NCBI GenBank assembly: GCA_046052065.1
Contig: JBJOND010000048.1
Coordinates: 1-20,952 of the forward strand
Source: CAINEC01 sp046052065
GTDB taxonomy: Bacteria > Bacteroidota > Bacteroidia > AKYH767-A > OLB10
Reading direction: 5' to 3'
DNA: 20,952 bases
In this document: positions 15,852-20,952 of the stretch, piece by piece
Layout: each line of letters begins with the position of its first letter
Numbering within the stretch: position 1 is the first letter of the stretch
Notes under the pieces: model-generated
What the model saw: only the letters and a program-made list of their open reading frames with translations
Database searches by the model: none
Told to the model about the DNA's origin: nothing
Position numbers and translations under genes: made by a program

Positions 15852-16616
15852 ATGAGAAAACTAGCCTTGTTGTTGTTGCTTACTGTTACCCTTTCATCTT
15901 GCAACATCAACCCTAGCGTAATGTTCAAAGTTCCATCTAATTACGAATTTGATGTTGACCAAACAATCGGAAACGTTGAATATCGTGTTTCACCAAACGA
16001 TATCGTAAGCATGAGTGTGTATACGAATGATGGTTTTAAACTAATCGACATTACAACATCTGCTGAGTCGGTAACATCACGACTTAACAACATGAACAAC
16101 AACACGAATATTCAGTTTTTGGTTGAACCAGACGGGATGATTAAACTTCCCATTATTGGCAAAATCAAAATTGCGGGCATGACAATCCGTGAAGCCGAAA
16201 AATCGTTGGAAGCACAATATGCCAATTTTTATAACAAACCATTTGTAGTTGTAAGAGTTGTTAATAGAAGGGTTACTATATTTCCAGGCACAGGTGGATC
16301 TGGGAGAGTAGTAAATCTTGATAATGAAAGTACAACTGTAATTGAGGCATTAGCATTAGCTGGAGGCATTACGAATACCGGTAAAGCGAAAAAGGTAAAA
16401 TTAATTCGTGGTGACTTAAGAAATCCGAAAGTGATCCTACTCGATCTTTCTACTTTAGAAGGTGTGAAGCAAGGCAATTTATTATTGCAAGCTAACGATA
16501 TTATTTATGTAGAACCTGTTCCTCGTGTATCACAGGAAGTATTAACGCAAATCACTCCAATTGTGGGAATTATTACAAGCTTCGCCTTGATTTATAATAT
16601 TGCTATAGGATTCTAA
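15852..16616 (+). CDS. Wza-like polysaccharide export lipoprotein
   Basis: A 254-residue outer-membrane polysaccharide export protein. A lipoprotein signal peptide ends in the lipobox L14-S15-S16-C17. It is followed by the poly-export domain (about 45-140, with YRVSPNDIVSMSVYTNDG and VEPDGMIKLPIIGKIKIAG) and one SLBB-type domain (about 150-225, VVNLDNESTTVIEALALAGG and LLLQANDIIYVEP). The hydrophobic C-terminus (PIVGIITSFALIYNIAIGF) resembles the membrane-spanning C-terminal helix of Wza-type exporters. It is shorter than E. coli Wza (about 380 aa), mainly because it has one SLBB domain, as is common in Bacteroidota. It is paired with the chain-length/tyrosine kinase gene 22 nt downstream, the usual arrangement for Wzx/Wzy-dependent export. 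Confidence 0.93.
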   Translation: MRKLALLLLLTVTLSSCNINPSVMFKVPSNYEFDVDQTIGNVEYRVSPNDIVSMSVYTNDGFKLIDITTSAESVTSRLNNMNNNTNIQFLVEPDGMIKLPIIGKIKIAGMTIREAEKSLEAQYANFYNKPFVVVRVVNRRVTIFPGTGGSGRVVNLDNESTTVIEALALAGGITNTGKAKKVKLIRGDLRNPKVILLDLSTLEGVKQGNLLLQANDIIYVEPVPRVSQEVLTQITPIVGIITSFALIYNIAIGF

Positions 16617-16638
16617 TCAACATACTATAAAGCTTACT

Positions 16639-19071
16639 GTGGCTAAAAAGAAAATATCCCCTATAAACGAAGAGTTTGACTTTAAACTTTTTGTTACCAT
16701 AGCAAAAAAGAATATGCTATGGTTTGCTTTTTTGATGTTATTATCCGCAGTAATCGCATTAGTTATTTTACGCTATAGCGCTCCAGTATTTGAGTGTGCA
16801 TCTGTAATTAAAATTGCGAATGAGGATAACGCTCAAAATGTATTGGGCCTTGATTCGAAAAACGGATTTTACGCTGATAACAACAGTGAAATTGCAGGTG
16901 ATATTGAGTTGATTAAATCAAAGATTATCATCGGTAAAGCCGTACGCAATTTACCTTTACAAGTTTCTTATTATTCCAAAGGTTCAATTTTAGTAAATGA
17001 GCTTTACAGGCAAACACCATTTACTGTCGATTATACACTTAAAGATTCGAGCATTTTAGGAAACCCTATATTAGTTGAATTTAAAAACAAGAATACACTT
17101 ACGCTTACCTATACAGCTCGTAAATCTGGTAAAAAAACAGTTCAAGATTACTATGCTGGCAAGTGGATTAATCTTCCAGAAGCGACCATCAAGATAAACG
17201 TGCTGGATTATAATTCAATTGTTGAAATGCAAAAAGACATTAGCAAAGATGTTTTCTTTTTCACAATTAATAATGAAACTGAAGTCATCTCAAAAATAGC
17301 AAAAGAAATTTCCGTTAGTGTCTTAAATATTGAAGCGAAAACAATTCAAATCAAATTAAAAGATAAAAATGCAATTAAAGCATCTGACATTGTAAATAAG
17401 CTTGCGCAGGAATTTAATATTTATGATGTCGAAAAAAATTCGGAGGTTGCTAATAAAATTCTAGACTTTATTGATAAAACAATATCGAGTATTGATATTG
17501 AATTAAGTAATTCAGAAAACTCGATTGAAGCTTTTAAGAGGACCAATAAAATTATTTCCCCAGATCAGGCTATAAACGATGTTACAATTGATTATAAAAC
17601 CTATCAAAATCAATTGATGCTTGTTAATACCCAGCTGTCAATTTACCAATCGTTAAGTAATGATATAAAAGGCAATAATGATATTGGGAAATTCTTATTA
17701 TCTATTTCAGGAACAGCAAAGGATCCACAGTTTATAATGCAGTTAACCAAGTTGCAACAGCTAATTGATGAGCGTGATCAAATCAGATTACAAGCAACTG
17801 AAAATGCAGAAGTATCTAAGAGTATAAACACAAGAATTCAAAACCAGAAAGAAATTATTTTTAAGTCAATTAACAATGAAGTTACGACCCTGCAAAAGCA
17901 AAAGCAGTATCTAAGTTCTCTACTGAGCGAAGCCAATAGTCGTTTTGTTAAAATTCCTAACCAACAAGCAGAATTCAATCGCTTAGAAAGACTCTTTAAT
18001 GTAAATGAAAAGTTCTATTCGTTATTGCTTGATAAAAAAGCGGAGTTCTCAATTACACGCGCTGGATATGTACCGAAGCATGTAATTCTTGTAGAATCAA
18101 ATCCAAATACACCTCCTGTTTCACCTAACAGAGCATTAATAATCAGTGCCTGTTTGATGATTGGTTTTTTAATAAGCTTCATTATAATTATCACACGCTA
18201 TTTATTATACAACGAAATAAACTCTTTAGAAGAAATTGGCCAGTATACAGAAGCTTCACTATTAGGAATTGTTCCTAAGTACAAAAGAGAAATCCCTGTT
18301 TCACAATTATTAGTCGACAAAAATCCTAAGTCAGTTATTTCAGAAGCATTTAGATCAATAAGAACTAACCTTCAGTTCATCTCTAACGAGGATGAGCCTA
18401 AACTATTAGCGGTTACCTCAACCATTTCCGGAGAAGGGAAAACATTCAACGCTATCAATCTTGCAGGTGTTGTAGCTTTCTCAGGCAAGAAAGTTATTAT
18501 TCTAGATTTGGATATGCGTAAGCCCAAAATTCACATTGGATTTAATGTTGAAAATGAAAGAGGAATGAGTACGCTTTTGATTGGAAAAGATACAGTTGAA
18601 AATTGTATAGTTAATAGCTCATTGGCCAACTTGGATTTTATTACAGCGGGACCAATACCTCCTAACCCAGCCGAGTTGATTATTAATCCAAAAATGAATC
18701 AGCTGTTAGACTATTTAAAAACTAAATACGACATTATCATTGCCGATTTACCGCCAGTGGGAATCGTAAGTGACGGGGTGCCTATTTTACAAATAGCAGA
18801 TTATCCATTATACATTCTTCGTGCTAATTATTCGAAAAAAATGTTCATTGCGCAGTTAAACAAACTGATGAATGAAAATAAAATCACGAATATGTCTGTA
18901 ATTCTTAACGGTGTTGAAATGTCTCGATTGAAATATGGTTACGGCTATGGTTATAGTTATGGCTACGGATATGGTTATGGTTATAGCTACGGTTATGGAT
19001 ATTACGAAGAGGATGACGAACCGCTAGGATTTGTGGACAAAATCAGGAACCTGATTGCTAAAAAAAGATAA
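16639..19071 (+). CDS. Chain-length determinant fused to bacterial tyrosine kinase (Wzc-like)
   Basis: An 810-residue inner-membrane co-polymerase/BY-kinase. A Wzz domain with membrane helix 1 (about 28-46) leads to a long periplasmic coiled-coil part (about 255-460). Then come the proline-rich NPNTPPVSPNRA and membrane helix 2 (about 499-519). The cytoplasmic kinase has Walker A SGEGKT (597-602, K601), Walker A' ILDLDMRKP (621-629, D623 and D625) and Walker B IIIADLPP (699-706, D703). The C-terminal tail (766-789) contains 13 tyrosines alternating with Gly or Ser, the expected autophosphorylation cluster but unusually dense. Translation starts with GTG at 16639, because the next ATG would remove most of the N-terminal cytoplasmic segment. 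It controls polymer length and export with the Wza-like protein. No matching tyrosine phosphatase gene is in the window. Confidence 0.95.
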   Translation: MAKKKISPINEEFDFKLFVTIAKKNMLWFAFLMLLSAVIALVILRYSAPVFECASVIKIANEDNAQNVLGLDSKNGFYADNNSEIAGDIELIKSKIIIGKAVRNLPLQVSYYSKGSILVNELYRQTPFTVDYTLKDSSILGNPILVEFKNKNTLTLTYTARKSGKKTVQDYYAGKWINLPEATIKINVLDYNSIVEMQKDISKDVFFFTINNETEVISKIAKEISVSVLNIEAKTIQIKLKDKNAIKASDIVNKLAQEFNIYDVEKNSEVANKILDFIDKTISSIDIELSNSENSIEAFKRTNKIISPDQAINDVTIDYKTYQNQLMLVNTQLSIYQSLSNDIKGNNDIGKFLLSISGTAKDPQFIMQLTKLQQLIDERDQIRLQATENAEVSKSINTRIQNQKEIIFKSINNEVTTLQKQKQYLSSLLSEANSRFVKIPNQQAEFNRLERLFNVNEKFYSLLLDKKAEFSITRAGYVPKHVILVESNPNTPPVSPNRALIISACLMIGFLISFIIIITRYLLYNEINSLEEIGQYTEASLLGIVPKYKREIPVSQLLVDKNPKSVISEAFRSIRTNLQFISNEDEPKLLAVTSTISGEGKTFNAINLAGVVAFSGKKVIILDLDMRKPKIHIGFNVENERGMSTLLIGKDTVENCIVNSSLANLDFITAGPIPPNPAELIINPKMNQLLDYLKTKYDIIIADLPPVGIVSDGVPILQIADYPLYILRANYSKKMFIAQLNKLMNENKITNMSVILNGVEMSRLKYGYGYGYSYGYGYGYGYSYGYGYYEEDDEPLGFVDKIRNLIAKKR
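18934..19005 (+). repeat. Tyr-Gly/Ser repeat tract at the 3' end of the tyrosine kinase gene
   Basis: In-frame repeat of tat/tac and ggt/ggc/gga or agt/agc codons that encodes residues 766-789. Tyr-Ser steps recur ten residues apart (772-773 and 782-783), which suggests an internal duplication of a 10-codon (30-bp) unit. Synonymous codons are mixed, so it is not a simple homopolymeric microsatellite, but hexamer-scale slippage is conceivable. Confidence 0.85.
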
Positions 19072-19072
19072 A

Positions 19073-19615
19073 ATGACGGTCGACCGTTTTGACATAGAAG
19101 GTTTGTTACTAATCAAGCCCACTCTCTTTTCAGATGAAAGAGGTGTATTTTACGAGACGTATTCTCGTTCTAAATATAGTGCACTTGGTATTCCAGAAAA
19201 CTTCTTACAAGACAATGAGTCCATTTCGAAAAAAAATGTACTAAGAGGCCTGCATTTTCAATCACCCCCATACGACCAGGGAAAACTTGTTAGAGTAATT
19301 AAAGGAGCAGCCATAGATGTAGCTGTCGATATCAGAAAGCAATCACCAACATTTGGTAAATACATCATGGTTGAATTAAGCGAAGAAAATAAATATCAGT
19401 TCTGGATACCTTCAGGTTTTGCTCACGGATTTTTATCTCTTGCAGATGAAACTATTTTCTCTTATAAATGCACTAACCTGTACAACAAAGAGTCAGAGTC
19501 GGGTCTGATTTGGAATGATAAGGATATCAATATCCAATGGAATATTGAAAATCCAATTGTTTCAGAAAAAGACATTCAACTTTCCTCATTCAATTCGTTT
19601 AACACCCCGTTTTAA
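19073..19615 (+). CDS. rfbC: dTDP-4-dehydrorhamnose 3,5-epimerase
   Basis: A 180-residue cupin-fold epimerase that converts dTDP-4-keto-6-deoxyglucose to dTDP-4-keto-rhamnose in dTDP-L-rhamnose synthesis. Catalytic residues are visible: H61 in LRGLHFQ and Y131 in FSYKCTNLY, plus the GKLVRVIKGAAIDVAVDIR block and the FWIPSGFAHGF strand. Length is normal for the family. The ATG at 19073 starts 1 nt after the kinase stop codon. An ATG at 19055 would add six residues and overlap the kinase gene. The companion genes rfbA, rfbB and rfbD are not in the window, so the remaining steps must be encoded elsewhere, or the product feeds a different dTDP-deoxysugar. Confidence 0.95.
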   Translation: MTVDRFDIEGLLLIKPTLFSDERGVFYETYSRSKYSALGIPENFLQDNESISKKNVLRGLHFQSPPYDQGKLVRVIKGAAIDVAVDIRKQSPTFGKYIMVELSEENKYQFWIPSGFAHGFLSLADETIFSYKCTNLYNKESESGLIWNDKDINIQWNIENPIVSEKDIQLSSFNSFNTPF

Positions 19616-19623
19616 ATTGTAGA

Positions 19624-20760
19624 ATGATCACCGTTATGGCAAATAAAATTTACTTAGTATATATCATCTATTTTATACTTCTGACATTTTTTTCGTTAAT
19701 GGTCAATGCTTTATTCCTTCGATTTTTTAAAACATTAGGAATAAGAAATAACTCGGGAGAAACCATTATTAGATGGGGTGCACTTTCTAAACCTGCTATT
19801 GGAGGAATTACTTTTTATATTATGTTTTTGCTTTCAGTAGCTAGTTACTCCATATTATTTGAGCCTGCAAAGCCTTTATTTCAAACAGCATTTATTGGAC
19901 TACTGCTAGCTTGTGGTGCGGGATTTATAATTGGCTTGGCCGATGATGCATACGACACTAAGCCATTATTAAAATTCGGTATTCAGTTTTTATCAGGACT
20001 AATCTTAATAACATCCGGTATTTACATCAAGATTTTCCCAAATGAATTATTGAATTACTTCTTTACATTGTTTTGGGTTGTAGGTATTATGAATTCTATT
20101 AACATGCTTGATAACATGGATGGAATTACAACGATTGTATCAATTGGAATTATTCTCAATACGATCTTTAGAATTGTTATTCACCAGGACATGGATAATA
20201 TGCATCTGTTGGTATTGATTGGAGTGCTTTCATCCTTAGTTGCCTTCCTTCGCTTTAACTGGCATCCCTCAAAAATGTATATGGGTGATACTGGTAGTCA
20301 GTTTTTAGGAGTATTCCTTGCAGCTATTGGTATTATTTATTTTTGGAACGATCCTTACTCTCCAAATGTACCTGCAACAGGAAATTTGTTTTGCTCAACA
20401 TTAATGATTTTTATTTTGCCAATTTTAGATACTACAGTTGTTGTTGTTAATCGTTTGTCAAAAGGTCAATCCCCATTTATAGGAGGAAAAGACCACACAA
20501 CTCACAATCTCGCTTATTTTGGATTAACTGATGGTCAAGTTGCATTAGCATTCTCTGCATTAGCACTTTGTACAATTTCGTTAAATGTAATAATCACCTT
20601 GTTTATCGACCAATGGTCGCATTTGCATACGCTTTACTTCTCATCGTACTTTATAGGACTTCTATCGTTCTTTTTCTATGCAACGAGAAGTAAAAAGGCA
20701 AAGTCGCGCCAGCGCTTATACAAAATGCGCATGGTTCATCCGAAAGAAGATGTTGCTTAA
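19624..20760 (+). CDS. WecA/MraY-like undecaprenyl-phosphate sugar-1-phosphate transferase
   Basis: A 378-residue polytopic membrane enzyme of the GT4/MraY superfamily. It would transfer a HexNAc-1-phosphate from a UDP-sugar to undecaprenyl phosphate and so start the lipid-linked repeat unit. Motifs: DDAYD (107-111), NSINMLDNMDG (157-167), GDTGS (221-225) and DHTTHNL (290-296), with many hydrophobic helices between. The MraY motifs for peptidoglycan are not a good match, and the position in a polysaccharide locus favours a WecA/WbpL-type role. The substrate sugar is not determined. It follows rfbC by 8 nt. An alternative ATG at 19636 would shorten it by four residues. It ends 8 nt from the convergent trmD stop. 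Confidence 0.92.
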   Translation: MITVMANKIYLVYIIYFILLTFFSLMVNALFLRFFKTLGIRNNSGETIIRWGALSKPAIGGITFYIMFLLSVASYSILFEPAKPLFQTAFIGLLLACGAGFIIGLADDAYDTKPLLKFGIQFLSGLILITSGIYIKIFPNELLNYFFTLFWVVGIMNSINMLDNMDGITTIVSIGIILNTIFRIVIHQDMDNMHLLVLIGVLSSLVAFLRFNWHPSKMYMGDTGSQFLGVFLAAIGIIYFWNDPYSPNVPATGNLFCSTLMIFILPILDTTVVVVNRLSKGQSPFIGGKDHTTHNLAYFGLTDGQVALAFSALALCTISLNVIITLFIDQWSHLHTLYFSSYFIGLLSFFFYATRSKKAKSRQRLYKMRMVHPKEDVA

Positions 20761-20768
20761 TTAATTTT

Positions 20769-20952
20769 TTATTGGTTGTCTAATAACCCAGGTCGGCGTT
20801 CGCGTGTGCGTTTAACCGACTCATCATATCTCCATTGCTGAATATTTGCTTCATGGCCTGATAATAAAACATCAGGCACCTTCCAACCTCTAAATTCTGC
20901 AGGACGCGAATAAACGGGCGGTGCAACTAAATTATCTTGAAACGAATCAGAC
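20769..20952 (-). CDS. trmD: tRNA (guanine-N1)-methyltransferase, C-terminal part (cut by window edge)
   Basis: The last 61 codons of TrmD, the SAM-dependent enzyme that makes m1G37 in tRNA and prevents frameshifting. The translated end contains APPVYSRPAEFRGWKVPDVL, then LSGHEANIQQWRYDESVKRT and RERRPGLLDNQ, the strongly conserved C-terminal signature of the family. The stop is TAA at 20769-20771. The start lies beyond the right edge. Convergent with the sugar-phosphate transferase gene, with only 8 bp between the two stop codons and no clear terminator in that gap. Confidence 0.95.
   Translation of the reverse strand, partial: SDSFQDNLVAPPVYSRPAEFRGWKVPDVLLSGHEANIQQWRYDESVKRTRERRPGLLDNQ

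Noticed and set aside
14592..20760. Recent horizontal transfer of the polysaccharide locus
   Set aside because: Surface-polysaccharide loci are often exchanged, but I see no integrase, transposase, tRNA target or flanking repeat, and base composition appears similar to the neighbours.

Overview
This 21 kb window comes from the chromosome of a member of the Bacteroidota. The evidence is the low G+C content, the gliding-type genes gldF and gldG, a small DUF4295 gene beside rpmG, the rsh-fur-purA gene order, and Bacteroidota-type promoters (TAnnTTTG, often with TTG about 17-23 bp upstream) in place of sigma-70 type elements. Start codons generally lack a Shine-Dalgarno sequence, which also fits this phylum. 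I cannot name the genus. It is mostly core genome, and I see no insertion sequences, phage genes, CRISPR arrays, tRNA or rRNA.

From left to right, the minus strand of positions 28-14457 carries four blocks. (1) A ribosomal/housekeeping block in transcription order cinA, rpmB (L28), an exported Xaa-Pro aminopeptidase, rpmG (L33) and the DUF4295 gene; ftsY would be expected next, outside the window. This block seems to be split by at least four promoters rather than forming one operon. (2) An operon rsh - Fur-family regulator - STAS-domain protein - purA - OstA/LptA-like protein, with an 8-nt overlap at the first junction and gaps of 8-22 nt elsewhere. It links (p)ppGpp metabolism, metal-responsive regulation, a possible partner-switch protein and the GTP-consuming step of AMP synthesis. 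(3) dnaN alone, with its own promoter region and a clear hairpin/T-tract terminator. (4) gldF-gldG-DUF4340, encoding a putative ABC-type membrane complex without its ATPase.

The plus strand from 14592 to 20760 is the head of an exopolysaccharide/O-antigen type locus: a GT4 glycosyltransferase, a Wza-like export lipoprotein, a Wzz/Wzc-type chain-length regulator fused to a bacterial tyrosine kinase with a very Tyr-rich tail, RfbC (dTDP-4-dehydrorhamnose 3,5-epimerase), and a WecA/MraY-like sugar-phosphate transferase that would start the lipid-linked repeat unit. The 3' end of trmD lies convergent to it at the right edge.

I did not find a clearly undescribed system. The points most worth a second look are the STAS gene inside the rsh-fur-purA operon with a Thr at the usual phospho-Ser position, perfect -7 promoter elements only 4-10 nt ahead of three start codons (possible leaderless or near-leaderless mRNAs), and the 13-tyrosine Gly/Ser-alternating tail of the kinase.
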